Below, piece after piece: positions 43,008 to 54,388 of a DNA stretch of 64,000 bases. Each line of letters begins with the position of its first letter. The first letter of the stretch is position 1. The notes under the pieces are model-generated. The model did not search any database. It saw only the letters and a list, made by a program, of their open reading frames with translations, and was not told where the DNA came from. The DNA is from Nothophaeocryptopus gaeumannii (taxonomy: Eukaryota; Ascomycota; Dothideomycetes; Mycosphaerellales; Mycosphaerellaceae): NCBI GenBank assembly GCA_031771865.1, contig JASISA010000027.1:248001-312000 (forward strand). Reading direction: 5' to 3'. The position numbers and the translations under genes are program-made.

Positions 43008-43787
43008 TCATTCAACATGCTCGCGTCCGGCAGCAGCATCATCCCATGAACCTCTCGTCGCGACCAAATTCTCCAACGCCCTCGCACATGGCTCCTTACG
43101 AAGCCGTTGCTCTCCTTTCCACATGGTACCGAAGCGCTCCCAGACAGGCGCGATGACATAAAACTTGTTCTTAAGTTTAACCTGTGGGGCAAAATTGGAG
43201 CCGAAGTCTCTTCCCGCTTTGATTTCAGCTTGTATCGCATCGGCCTCCTTATCCACGGAAGTGATTACGCCTTTGTTACAGCGGATTGAGATCTCCTGCG
43301 AACAATCCTTGAGTTGACCTTCAAAGACGACGGTTATATCGATAGCGTGGCGTAAGTCCGTGTTCCCAACACTTCGCCACCAGCCTACAGGTGATCGAAT
43401 CGTTCCACGTCGTTCGTTAGATCGTTGCTGCGCTTGGAGTTGCGTCATCCTCGGCGCCTGCAAGTCCCTCTGCACGGCTGGAACAGAAATGCGTCATCTT
43501 GAGATGATATCTATTAATGACATATCCCAACCCAACCCAAGCCTCTCCTCTCATGCTACTCTCGATATCCGCGTAAGTGGCTGCGTACGCATACAACTCA
43601 ACGTACAAATGTGTTCGTCTCCTCCACTTCTCGGAGTAGGATAATCGGGTACGGGGGCGATAATGCCTTCGCCTTCGGAGTGTTAGAGGACGTATTCCCA
43701 AATGCGATCACGCAACTCTGCGGGCAAGAGAAGGATCCTCGGTTCCGGCTGTGCGAGCCCATCTGGTATTGCAGTGGATGCCAGCAT
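43008..43787 (-). pseudogene. F-box/2EXR-like gene with three in-frame stops
   Basis: One uninterrupted frame of 260 codons runs from ATG 43787 to the stop at 43008, except for TAA at 43683-43685, TGA at 43551-43553 and TGA at 43494-43496. The beginning has the motif LLLPAELRDRIWEYVL, which opens many fungal F-box-like/2EXR proteins, and QPLTRISRVA fits the 'PLTRVSRQIR' block that normally follows. The C-terminal part (DITVVFEGQLKDCSQEI, NKFYVIAPVWERFG) reads as a folded domain. Because all segments share one frame, with stops but no indels, nonsense mutation is the simplest reading. All three stops could arise by C-to-T change (CAA or CGA). Retained introns are less likely, since no GT-AG pair removes all three. 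Confidence 0.6.
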
Positions 43788-44658
43788 CGTATTTGATAGG
43801 ACAGAACTCGACAGGAGTAGAGAGTAGGGACTTTGCCAGCTACAGTCGTCTGTAGGTGAGCTTGCGCAGATGCGTTCTCGAAAGACGTGCGTTTTCACCT
43901 GTGTGAGCACTGATGAGATCAAGACGTAGGTCACGGAAGAACAGTTCAGCTGTCCTGAGGGAAAGTGCGTTGAGAATTTATACCAGCAGCCTAAAAGCTC
44001 GGACTTCGCGGGAGCTCACAGTCAATGACCAATGACATGTATTGCATCAACGCTTATTCCGATTCTGGTCGGGTGGTTGAACTTCCAGTGTACCTTCCCT
44101 ATGTGCATGCAGAGCCATCTTCAACAAGACATGAGTTGAGATGTGTGAGGCAGGAGCCTACAAGTCAAGCAGTGACATTGCAGTCATTGTGCTAAAATCG
44201 CTAGTCCACCCATGATACCAGGACATCCCATGCAAGTGAGTGAAAGTCGTGGCATCCCTCCAGCCCCTTCTCTTCTGTCACAGCACCTTAACAACTTGGA
44301 ACCACCTCAAGTTTCAGCTCTCGGAATCGCTTGCGTCCCATTTCCTCCGAGTCGTTTATGCAAAGCTCGCGGACCTACGAGTCCTTCTTTCCGTTGTCCT
44401 TTCTTATCTCCTTGCAGTCCTGGACAATCGGTTTTAAATTGGACTGGCCTCCATGCGTTCTCATTGCCCTAAGAGGCTAGCGGCCGGGATCCAGACAAGC
44501 CGATTGCTGACTGTTCCTTGAGGCTACCTTATGCGAAAGCTCTCAGCAGGCAGGTATTTCGATATATTAGAGTCTCTTCATCCTCCAAAGAGATATCCAG
44601 TGTGCCCAATCGATCAAGACAGAAGACACAAATCGAATCGTAACGTACGAAGCAAACA
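43788..44658. other. Intergenic region
   Basis: Small plus-strand ORFs near 44212-44472 have no domain. It serves as the SDR promoter and the 5' flank of the F-box-like pseudogene. Confidence 0.45.
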
Positions 44659-45460
44659 ATGGCAGCCTCGAGAACCATCGTCCTCGTCACAGGTGGTACG
44701 TCATCCAAAACAGCTCGTTCCCTCCGGCAAATTGCTGATGTTGCCTCTAGCGAACGGCGGCATCGGCTACGAAGTCGTTCGCCAGCTCCTCGCAGACAGC
44801 ACAAAGCATGTCCTGCTGGGCAGCCGCTCCATCGAGAAAGGCGAAAAAGCCGTCCAGCAATTGCAAAGCGAAAAGCCTTCGGGTTGTGTCGAGCTCCTCC
44901 AACTAGACGTCAGCAAGCCCGACTCCATCGCAGCAGCAGCCGAGAAAGTCTCTTCGTCTTATGGCCGTATCGATGCACTCGTCAACAACGCCGCAGTCGC
45001 CAGCTTCCCAGACAGCACATCCTGGGCCGAGCAATTCCGGCAAAGCTTTGAGACCAACGCCACAGGCGTGTTCCTCACAACCGAAGCCTTCGCTCCTCTG
45101 CTCAAGAAGAGTTCCGCCACCCCTCGAATCGTAAACGTCTCCTCCGGAGCAGGATCCATAGGCCGTCGTCTCGACTCCAGCAGCGGCATGTACAACCACA
45201 AGGCTCCGGTGTACAGATCCAGCAAAGCGGCCATGAACATGATTGCCGCTGAGCAAGTAGTCGAATATGGCGAGCTAGGATGGAAAATTTTCACTTATTG
45301 TCCCGGTTTCACTGTCAGTAACCTCAGCGATTTCAACAAGGCGGAGAAAGGAGCCAAACCGACGAGCGAGGGAGCGAAGCCGATTATTGATATGTTGGAA
45401 GGGAAGGTCGATGAGAAGCATGGCAAATTTGTGCATGCTGATGGAGAGTATCCGTGGTAG
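44659..45460 (+). CDS. Short-chain dehydrogenase/reductase (carbonyl reductase-like)
   Basis: Two exons, 44659-44695 and 44751-45460, with a 55-nt intron (GTACGT..CTCTAG); 248 residues. The intron falls inside the cofactor loop, and splicing restores TGANGGIGYEVV, the TGxxxGxG motif. Next come DVSKPDSI, the NNAA motif (IDALVNNAAVASF), RIVNVSSGAG, and the catalytic Tyr-x3-Lys as YRSSKAAMNM. The C-terminus reads GKFVHADGEYPW, typical of this carbonyl-reductase-like branch. It is a cytosolic NADP(H)-dependent oxidoreductase; the substrate is unknown. The catalytic set is complete. Confidence 0.9.
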
Positions 45461-45799
45461 ATTGGTCGGAGTCGTAGGCTGTAGCGGGTCTGTCATGGCA
45501 GAAAAGTTGGGATGATTGAGCCAGCGTTGACCTCGAATCCGCCCGTGGTAGGCCTTGAGCTGGAGTCTGTTTGTACTTTACTCATTTGGCATTCAAGGAT
45601 GAATCTGGCATTAAGCCGGCTCCATGGAACGAGCATCCGGACGCGCAGCCGCGTTTTGTTTGTATTCGTCGTGGAAGTAGGGCTCCGTGACGTCTGTCGG
45701 TGTATTCCTTCGTAAGTGCAAGTCAGTGACAGCTCGTCCTAGAAGTTGTGAGCATCAACATACCTGAAAGAAGTCTGTCAGTTTTCGTGAAATTGGTCT
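45461..45799. other. Convergent spacer
   Basis: Lies between the SDR and the minus-strand transcription-factor pseudogene. No gene is supported. Confidence 0.45.
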
Positions 45800-46650
45800 T
45801 CATTGGATTGAATCGACTGACCAGCATATGTTTTTGAAGTGCGATAGTGTCGCTCTCATCTTCCACACGGCGAGTGCAACAGCTTTGATGGCGTAGGCAT
45901 TAGCTCGCTCGTGCCTCTGCCGCGAATCCAGCCACTTCATAAGTCAGGCGCAATGTTCTCGTGTACCACATTCCGTGCCAATGGTGCTCGCAGACCACAC
46001 GATGAAGCAGTTGTTGGCATTCGTTCCTGGCCACTGGTAGCCTTCGAGTAGCTCCAACCCGATTTCCACCAAAGGCGACATCTCAGTGGGAGACATGCAG
46101 CGCACGCCATGGGCACAGTATACCCTGAAGGCTTGATACAGCGTTGCCTCTATCTCTGTCTGCACACAATATTTCTGTGCACTGCGAAGCCTTGACTCAA
46201 TTGAGTCCCGCTCCTCGGGCGAGAGAGCTGATAGCTGATTGACAGCTACGTTGATGAGGATCATGACGTCCGGTATGTCGAGCGTGACTCGAAACCCGTT
46301 TTGAGCCAGCTCTGAGCACAGTATAAGCGACTTTCGTAGTCGCAACTGATCTTCGACAGACGTGGTGTTGCCAAGCGCGCAACCGAGCAGCCAGTTCGTG
46401 GAAGCTGATGCGATGGCCTCTCCCGGGCATTGCTCCAGCTGGCACAGAGAGACGCAGCGCTTTCCAGCTTCCAGATGGCTCTTGTATGTGCTCATACAGC
46501 AGGAACACTGATACTGCTAGCATGATTGTGACGCAGGACGACCTACTCTTTTCAATGCTGCTGCGGAGACATGTTGAAGACACTGGCAAGGAACCCAGAC
46601 TGGGCTCGAACGGGGGCGTGGATTCATGCATCAACCTCGGACTCACCACG
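45800..46650 (-). pseudogene. Fungal transcription factor fragment with in-frame stop and frameshift
   Basis: The frame from 46495 reads like the C-terminal half of a Zn2Cys6-type factor: STYKSHLEAGKRCVSLCQ, SASTNWLLGCALGN, then LELLEGYQWPGTNANNCFIV. TGA at 45944-45946 interrupts EHCA/LMKWLDSRQ, and the same frame then stays open through ALAVWKMRATLSHFKNI to TGA 45800-45802. Upstream, the block AVSVFLLYEHIQEPSGSW, normally just N-terminal of this part, lies in another frame, implying an indel near 46500. No zinc cluster follows upstream. I read it as a decayed copy; it resembles the broken factor at 3-4 kb in kind. Confidence 0.5.
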
Positions 46651-48827
46651 AGATCATGCCCTCATCTTCTTCTTCTCCTTCTTCTTGGCCTTATGGGCAG
46701 CTTGGATGCCTGCTGGAAGAGGACTGAAACCAGGACGCGTGCATCATTCTCTGTACAAAGATGTATGCTTGATGACGAGGAAGCGTGTTCTTTGAGACTC
46801 ATTGCAGTGGACTATGGGCGGACCAGGTGCTCGGGTAGCATGACCTGTCGTAAGGCATGGCGAGGCAAATGCCATATCGTTTAAAGACATATCGTTCTTC
46901 GTTCCTTATGTAAGCGCGATCACACCCCTGATTCAGATTCAGTTCTGCGGAAATTGTCAGCGATGTTGCCTCCACCTACACCAACATCCGACTCGGACAA
47001 GTCGGATATACATGTAAACGTCAAATACCAGTCCTCATACAAGCCATCGTTGTCAAACGCTTCGATCCTTGCAAGGGTCATTTGCCGACTCGACGCTTCT
47101 GCGAACGACAAGCGATGTTCGACGAGACCAATTGCTCTACCAGAGGATCCTGATCACTGTGCCACGTTCACTACTCGACCTTGCGCCGAACAACTCAAAC
47201 TGATACCCCAAGGACCTATTCTACCTTCCGGTGGCCGTACGTTGTCATTGCTTGATTCGACGACCATTGGCGACAGCTTTGGCCCATGAGAGGCTTTCAA
47301 AACCATGTCTACCGTCGCTCGAACAGTCCAAGCATCAGACGACCACAGGCAAAGAGCAGAGACCATACAGTAATCTTCATGATGCGGATATACCTAGTGT
47401 AGTCCTCCACCCAGTCGCAGAAGTCCTGTCAAGAAAGAGACGCAGATACCTTCTCAGCGTGATTGCGACAAGCGATGCGCGAGATGGGCACTACTGGCCG
47501 AACAGGCATGGAGGATGTTCCACGGGGAGAGGTCCAGAAGGGTCAATCACAGACCTAGACGCATGAACAGTCTTCGTGCTGCTGAAGCGGGAAATGCTCT
47601 CGGCTCATTCAATGCGCTCTCTGTTACAATCCGGAAGCGCCACGTACTTCCCGCGAGCCTCGATGTCGAGCACTCCGGGCAGTACCTCTATGATCTCTCT
47701 TTTTTCGATCATCTCTCCAGACACTCTTTGAAAGTGCTTCGTCAAGGTCAGCATCGCATCTTTTTGGTAAGAACAACTCATAAGTGATCTCGTCACTCTC
47801 TTGTGAAAGCTCCCCACTGGCCCTTCTCAACGGTGTCTTCAGCTCTGCGGGCTCACTACCATCTCCGGACACCAAGTCATCTCGACAGCTCGAGCCCAGA
47901 GCCACGATGAGCTATACATCCGAAATACCTCGACCTCACGACCATCTCAGCTTTTCAAGTTTCCCAGCTCACCAACATGCGAAGAGAAAGACACCTCTAT
48001 CGCAACCTCTTCTCTACGATGTCAGCTACCTATGAAGCCAACAACGGCGTCTTCCCAAGACGGATTGACTGCGGAGCGGCAAGCGGATCAGCAACGACTG
48101 GCACATTGCAATCTAGCTTGCTCAAAGGCTGTGTCTTTGCGATTACGGTCAGAGCTCGTCACAGATTACAGCCGCGATTCCAAAAGAGTTGAGCATCATC
48201 GAATTGGTTTGGCAGTGGATCCGATAACTGATCTCACAGACGACCTGGAGAGCGGGCTGATGACGGCAGCCTGATGACAAAGGCGACGTACGGCTTGGCC
48301 CTCCATCAGCTTACCATAGAAATGTCACATGTCGAGCGATCTGCATCGTAGATGGCCGTGTTTCATGGGCAGTGAACGGCCGCTACATCCCAGTAGAGTT
48401 CTGTCTCCCATCTCTCAATACAAGGTGATCCCCGTTCTCATACATATCGCATCTTCTGGAGACGGCCTGCTTCTGCACAGGCTGGTCTTCTTCACGGCTC
48501 GATTTGAACAGTTTCGTCCACGGAATGGGATTGCAACCAGTTCATATGAGCCTTCAATCGATTTGCAATGCGGCCGCACAATCTCTGAAGTTGAAAGGTG
48601 CCTCTGCCATATTACGCTGACCCTTGGGGTGTTCAAACACTATCAAGCATCGCGGAATTGAATCCCAGCGAACCTTCTGAGCTGCCTTGAAGCTCACCTC
48701 GGCAGCACCGACATGCCCTGATCAGATGATGAATGAGGTCAAAACTTACGAAGGACAACGATCTCGGTCGCGAGATCTTCGGCCGACTTGTGCCTACACC
48801 GTCTTCTCGACATTCACCACGGTCAAC
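46651..48827. other. Gene-poor stretch, about 2.2 kb
   Basis: No supported gene. Several ORFs of 60-160 codons overlap on both strands without domains or consistent introns. The last 200 nt hold the leader of the C2H2-ankyrin gene. A CTT-rich run occurs at about 46673-46695. Confidence 0.45.
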
Positions 48828-51800
48828 ATGGCGGTACATTCTGTGCTGAGCCACCCACAGGATCCGTCCGTGAGGACGACAGAAACAAACAAGATGTCTC
48901 TAGACTTCATTTCTCACGCTGAGGACGTAAAGGAGCCGCCGCCGAAAAAGCCGAAGCTTCGGTTTCACTGTGAGCTTTGCAATGCTTATTTCACGGAGAA
49001 GAGGGCACTCTTGCGACATTGCCGCGAGAACAAGAAGCATTTGTCAATGCTTGAGCTGCCTGCTGATGAGCGGTTCTCCTGTCCGCAATGTGAGCGCAGC
49101 TTCACCAGGAATTACGATTTACGACGACATCAGCAGGAGAAGCACGGAAACCAGCGACGACAGACTCTAGGAAATGGTGGAGCATCGCGAAGAAATGGCC
49201 GTATCTTTACTGACTCTCTGGAGAATCTGTCGGCCATTGCAGAACATGGCAGTCATCTGCCACATGGCATTCCGTTCATTCCGAGTAGTTACGAGGTCAA
49301 AGCAGAACCCAAACTCTGCAACGCTCGTTTGGGAACGTCACCGGACCACTCTTCTTCTGACGAGTCTTCGTCGGCGACCAAGTCGGCAGCATCAAGCAGC
49401 TCAGAGACAAGCCCCAAGAGCACCGTCACCAAGGCCAGCTCCGTTGGTACGGACAACTCGCCTATACTGTGCGGCACCAGCCCACCTATCAAGAACGAGC
49501 CTTATATCAAGCCAGAGCCGCCAAATGACGATGGCTGCTCGATGCTTACAGCACAATCCGATCCATTTCCGCTCACTCTCAACATGGAAGAGGTCATCGA
49601 CGAAGTCACACGACTCACTTTCGAGAAGCTCAACTTGAGCGACGACGCCGAGACCAAGCTCGAGAAGGGCGCAAGTCCCGGCAGCAACGTCAACCTGGAG
49701 CAATGTCCCTTATGTCTTCGTCATTTCAAAGATGGCTCCAGCCTATTGCAATGCATGTTCAGTCACGCAGGCAATCTCGGCCGCGTTCACGAGTGTCCAG
49801 ACTGTCAATTCGGCTTCGTTCGAAAAGAGCACCTCGAGGCCCATGTCAAAAGTGCCAGTCGCGAAGAGAAACCACACTGCGGGTTTCATTTCAAGCATGA
49901 ATGCCACGGCCACCACCCAAAGAAAGATCTGTTCATGCATCAGAGGATGGATATTTGGTATATGAATCAGCTGTACATGAAAGCCAACAAGCGAGCTGCT
50001 GCTCTGGAGCGGAAACCCAACGATGTCCCACCGAGCCAACGATGGACGATGGCAGCGCCTGATAGACGAAGCATGACGGGAACGCATGCCTCTTCGTTGA
50101 ACTCGAAGTGGACGACACCGACGTTTTTTGGTCGATCTAATAGGTTCCTGACCGGTGCGAAGCTACTCATGCGGACCGAGAGGCCCAAAGAAGACAGACA
50201 GATTCGCGACTTACATGATGCGATCTGCAGAGGCAACTCAACGAAAGTTCGCGACCTCATCTTCGAAGGTGTGGACGTCAACGCACACTTCTGGAGGAAA
50301 GGTTCCAGAGTCCCTCCTCCAAGCTCTTCAATGCTTGTACTCGCGTTGGAGAAAGATGCTTCAGGACCGATACCCGAATTACTACTCAATGCTGGTGCGG
50401 AGATCAGTTTCGATCGACTCCCCGCTTTGAAAGACTTCTTCGTCGACTCCGCTGTCACAGTCCAGCAGGCTTGCGAGAAAGACACGCCGGCCGTGCTACG
50501 GATACTTGTGAGCAATGGAGCTTCTGCTCAAGGGTACTACGACCACATCTTGACTTTCGAGCATCAGTCCGTCTTTGGCTACTTCTCGCCACTGTACGGA
50601 GCTGCCTTGCGAGAGAACTGGGAACTTACGTCCACGCTCATGGGTCATGGAGCTAGCGTCGATGCTATGCTACCTGACATGGATTCTAAGCTCGGCATAC
50701 TGGAGTACGCTATCAGCAACGGCCACAAAGGAGTGGTTTCGTTCATGCTTCGAAACGACGTCGATGTCCAGAGCGTTCTCCCAGATTGCGACTTACCAGC
50801 TTTGCATGCCGCCGTCGACCACCAGCACACAGACATCGCTCGCCTCTTGCTCGGTCACGGCTCTGAAGTCAACCGCATCGACACCAACGGCCTCGTCGCA
50901 CTGAGCTACGCAGCCGCCAATGGCGACATGGAAATGGCACATCTTCTCTACGACAAAGGCGCCCTCAATGACGCCGTCTCCGAGCCCTCTTGCTCACCTT
51001 TGTGTCGCGCCGTAACAAACGGCCGCTACGACATGGTCCGCCTCATCCTCCAACGCGGCGGTACAGTCGGCCTCAAAGCCGGCGACGCCATCCTATCCGC
51101 CGCAAAAAGAAGCGACATTCGCATCCTCGAACTCCTCTTGACGGGTAAAGACGCTGATGGCTGGCAACTGGCCGCTCACACGAACCCTAGCAACATCAAC
51201 ATCGACTATGCTGATGAAGGCGGATCTGCGCTTTCGTACGCTGCGAGGAGGGGAGATTGGCAACTCGTCAAACTCCTCCTCGCAAACGGAGCCGATCCCA
51301 ACTGTTCGCCGGGTAACGGAGGAATCCCACCCATGAATACAGCAGCGGATGGCGGACACCTCAAAGTTCTCGATTTACTTATTGAATACGGAGCATCCAT
51401 CTCACAACCAACAATCCGATCCCTCTTCCGCCCCACCAATACCAACACCTCCACAACCTCATCCCCCCACACCCATACAGACTTGTCCTACGACGACCGG
51501 AGCAGCAGCTACGAAGCCTACACAACCCACCTCTCCGACCTCCTCTCCATAGCCTCCTACCTAGGCCATCTCTCCGTCGCAGAACTAATGCTAGCCCAAG
51601 GCGCCAATCCCAACTACGAAAACTCCCTCCCCCTCCACAACGCCATCTCCCAACGCCACTTCAGCATCGTCAGCCTGCTCATGTCCCGCGGTGCGACATC
51701 CCACCACAGCGCAGCAATACTGCCAATGCCGGACAGTAGGTGTTTTAGTCCGAAGATGATAAGTTTGATTTTGAGGTTTCAGGATGCGTTCCCTGAGGAG

Positions 51801-51965
51801 GTGGTGGAGATTGCGAGGGAGGGTTTGGGGAGGTATGGGTATGGGTTTGGGTTTGAGGGGGAGAGGGGGGAGGAGGAGGCTTTGGGAGAGTTGGATTGGA
51901 GTTTGAGGACGAGGGTTGCTGGGTTGGCGGGAGCAGGGTGGAAGGGGAAGGGGAGGGCGGAGTGA
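48828..51965 (+). CDS. C2H2 zinc-finger protein with C-terminal ankyrin repeats
   Basis: Single exon, 1045 residues from ATG 48828 (CAACATGGCG context); the open frame upstream begins without a good ATG. A nuclear signal (PPPKKPKLR, about residues 36-44) precedes two C2H2 fingers: FHCELCNAYF..HCRENKKH and FSCPQCERSF..HQQEKH (about 46-105). Near residue 290-360 lies a cluster of further CxxC..H units (EQCPLCLRHF, HECPDCQFGF, HCGFHFKHECHGHH). From about residue 457 to 960 come many ankyrin repeats (DLHDAICRGNSTKVRDLIF, ALSYAAANGDMEMAHLL, SALSYAARRGDWQLVKLLL). It is likely a nuclear DNA- or protein-binding factor. The finger-plus-ankyrin layout occurs in Pezizomycotina but is functionally undefined. 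The last 40 residues are Gly/Glu-rich. Confidence 0.85.
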   Translation: MAVHSVLSHPQDPSVRTTETNKMSLDFISHAEDVKEPPPKKPKLRFHCELCNAYFTEKRALLRHCRENKKHLSMLELPADERFSCPQCERSFTRNYDLRRHQQEKHGNQRRQTLGNGGASRRNGRIFTDSLENLSAIAEHGSHLPHGIPFIPSSYEVKAEPKLCNARLGTSPDHSSSDESSSATKSAASSSSETSPKSTVTKASSVGTDNSPILCGTSPPIKNEPYIKPEPPNDDGCSMLTAQSDPFPLTLNMEEVIDEVTRLTFEKLNLSDDAETKLEKGASPGSNVNLEQCPLCLRHFKDGSSLLQCMFSHAGNLGRVHECPDCQFGFVRKEHLEAHVKSASREEKPHCGFHFKHECHGHHPKKDLFMHQRMDIWYMNQLYMKANKRAAALERKPNDVPPSQRWTMAAPDRRSMTGTHASSLNSKWTTPTFFGRSNRFLTGAKLLMRTERPKEDRQIRDLHDAICRGNSTKVRDLIFEGVDVNAHFWRKGSRVPPPSSSMLVLALEKDASGPIPELLLNAGAEISFDRLPALKDFFVDSAVTVQQACEKDTPAVLRILVSNGASAQGYYDHILTFEHQSVFGYFSPLYGAALRENWELTSTLMGHGASVDAMLPDMDSKLGILEYAISNGHKGVVSFMLRNDVDVQSVLPDCDLPALHAAVDHQHTDIARLLLGHGSEVNRIDTNGLVALSYAAANGDMEMAHLLYDKGALNDAVSEPSCSPLCRAVTNGRYDMVRLILQRGGTVGLKAGDAILSAAKRSDIRILELLLTGKDADGWQLAAHTNPSNINIDYADEGGSALSYAARRGDWQLVKLLLANGADPNCSPGNGGIPPMNTAADGGHLKVLDLLIEYGASISQPTIRSLFRPTNTNTSTTSSPHTHTDLSYDDRSSSYEAYTTHLSDLLSIASYLGHLSVAELMLAQGANPNYENSLPLHNAISQRHFSIVSLLMSRGATSHHSAAILPMPDSRCFSPKMISLILRFQDAFPEEVVEIAREGLGRYGYGFGFEGERGEEEALGELDWSLRTRVAGLAGAGWKGKGRAE

Positions 51966-52371
51966 TGTAGGTCTGCCGCAGTCGCTCTCTTGTCGTCCGG
52001 TCTCATTTTGTGGTTCGGAGTGGATGCTCGTGGCGGCGTCTGCAGCAGGGTTTGGTTGGCTTGGTGAGCGGAGGCGTTGGTGGATAGCGGTCTTTGTGTT
52101 TGGCTCGTTTCGTATGTCGGGTATTTCGGCTCCAGATTGTAGAATACGCCACCTCCCATTTGTGAGTCTCGGCTGTGCTCCATCTTTGAGATTGCCTCAA
52201 GGTCATCTGTCTCCATACTATCCAGCATGCATCTTTCTCTCAGCCAATAACGCCTCAATGGTCCCAGGTGCAACCGTCAAAGACTCCGACCTCCTTGATC
52301 TCAAATATCCCAATGATTCCAGACACGCCGACGTCGAACGCGTATGAAGACTCCTACATCACAAGAACAAA
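51966..52371. other. Convergent spacer
   Basis: Lies between the 3' ends of the C2H2-ankyrin gene and the arylsulfotransferase gene. No gene is supported. Confidence 0.45.
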
Positions 52372-54388
52372 TCAGTCATTATCCTCACCCACTTCATACT
52401 CATCAACATGAACGCACTTCTTGGAATCGAACTTCTTCTCCTCATCTTGCGTCACAGGTCGTACGTATCGAATCGACGGTTTCGCCCAGAGGATCTTTCC
52501 ACTCACAGCTCGCGAGCAGGACTTGATGCACATGGTGACCATGAGGATTGCGAGGCCGACTAGCGCGAAGAGCATGTAAGTTTTGTTCCTGTGCATGCCG
52601 TTCGCGAAAACTTCGCCGCCGCCGTATATAGTTGCAGTCGCGAGGACTAACTGGTTGGTTTTCGCATTGTATCTTAGTGCTGGCATGTTTCCTAGAATTG
52701 GGAAAGCATCGCCGGTTTCGATGTCAATGGTATCCGTGGCTCCAAGAATTGTTCCGCCGGCGTCCAGAGCCGCAGCTCTCACGTATCTCGCAGTCCTGAC
52801 GGGAGCGTAGACGTCGGTCTCAAAGCCTGTCTTTGGCGCGTGGATGATGTCCGTATTGTTCGACATGTCGCCAGGACAGCCGAATGTTAGCAGATTCGCA
52901 GCATCGTTGCTGGTCATGACGATCCAGCTCTTGATCTCAGTGGCACCGTTCCAGCTCAAGTGCGCCATGCCTCTCGTCTGATCAATCACCATCTTAGGAT
53001 TCCATTTCGGCAGGCCAATCCACCTGTCTTTGTAGACTCGGTAAGTTCGCATCCATGTCCCATATCGTGCGAAGGCGACATCCATGGCGACTTCGCCGGA
53101 GGGTGTGTATTCTGTGAAGCCAGCCTGAGAGCCCCATCCAATCAGTGCATTCCCGTTGGGCATAGTCTCGTAACTCCCCATCGCAAAGGCTCCTAATCTG
53201 GCTGGTGAGAAGTATTCCGCTACCAAAGTGACGCTGCGGGTTGGTGTGTGCGTTACTAGAAGACGTTTCGCCCGTGAGCGATATTTGGTATGGTTGGCGT
53301 CCACCAGATCTGTGAAGACATGGTTGTCGAAGAGGGTTAGTTGGGTGAGATCTTCATCCAGAAACTTAGCATGATGTTGCCATGCAAAGTCAGTCGCGTT
53401 GCCATCGCTGTAATCTTCGAAGTTGTTGCCTTTGCCACCAAGATGCCAGACGGGATCTCCCGTTCCTGGATCGATCATCACGATCTCGTGAGCGTGGCGG
53501 AGATCTACGATGTAGTAGCCTTCGCGTGTCTTTTGAATGCTGTTGATATGCCATGGATCGTAGCCATCATTGGTATCGTTTGTGTAGGGGTGATAGGAGG
53601 CCATGAGCGGGATATGCTCTGACGCTCGCCACATGTACTTCAATTCTCCAGTTGCCAGATCGATCTCTTGGAAGATGCTATCCAGTATCACATCAGAGCT
53701 GTTGCCTCCGACAGATGTGAGATCGAAAGGTTTTAGAGGCTCGTAGATTGCTGAAGTCCGGTCAGACCGATGCATCCTGATCGTCTAGTGGGTGCGACTT
53801 ACTGAAGATGACGGTGCCATCTCTGGTGATCTCGCATTCGTGCAGATCGGCTCCATTCTTGAGCCCTTGGCTTGTGACATTGAAGACAAGATCGTAATGC
53901 TTGTTGAACATCAAGCATGAGCCACTAGCATAGCCCTTGCCTACTTTGCCCGCCCAGAAAGTAAGTAACGATTCGCCTTGGTATTCCTGGACTCGCAGAT
54001 TGTTGACGAATTCATAGCTGAATCATGTCAGTCGCGACGCCAACGTTATAGATATGAACCAGACTTACCTTCGGTTCTCGTAGACCAGCGAGAGATCTTC
54101 GCTTGAGAAGATGTAGGGCCCGTTGCGTTTCAGCAACTCCACTGTAAAGAGGATGTGTGGCCGGCTCGTTTCAATCAAGCTGTGATGCCACACGGGCGCG
54201 TTGAAGACCGGAGAGTATAGCCCTGGATCAGATATGTATCTTTGTCCAGGTGCATCTCCTAGGATGCTCTGATTCTGATATGCGTCATAATCGTGAAAGA
54301 CTCCAGAGTCGGCTCGAGCTGCTGTTAGAAAGAAGGTGTACAACGAAAGGACTGATCCAACGAGGGACCATACTGAGAAGAGCGACAT
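52372..54388 (-). CDS. Membrane-bound arylsulfotransferase (ASST family)
   Basis: Three exons (54388-54069, 54017-53803, 53750-52372) with introns of 51 and 52 nt, both GTAAGT donors with CAG acceptors; 637 residues. A signal peptide (MSLFSVWSLVGSVLSLYTFF) and a C-terminal membrane helix (MLFALVGLAILMVTMCI) flank a large extracellular beta-propeller domain. The family shows in DPWHINSIQKTREGYYIVD, LRHAHEIVMIDPGTGDPVWHLGG, FAWQHHAKFLDED and FDNH. Many N-glycosylation sites fit secretion. Fungal members (Arylsulfotran_2) are annotated as arylsulfotransferases by similarity to bacterial ASST, which moves sulfate between phenols without PAPS, but their activity in fungi is largely unproven. The cytosolic tail is acidic. 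Confidence 0.88.

Noticed and set aside
47071..47160. Possible minus-strand tRNA: an A-box-like TGGTAGAGCAATTGG
   Set aside because: No matching B box (GGTTCGANNCC) or acceptor-stem complement at the right distance.
46954..47566. Two overlapping plus-strand ORFs of 111 codons
   Set aside because: They lack domains and read like random sequence; the first has a weak Pro/Ser-rich start only.
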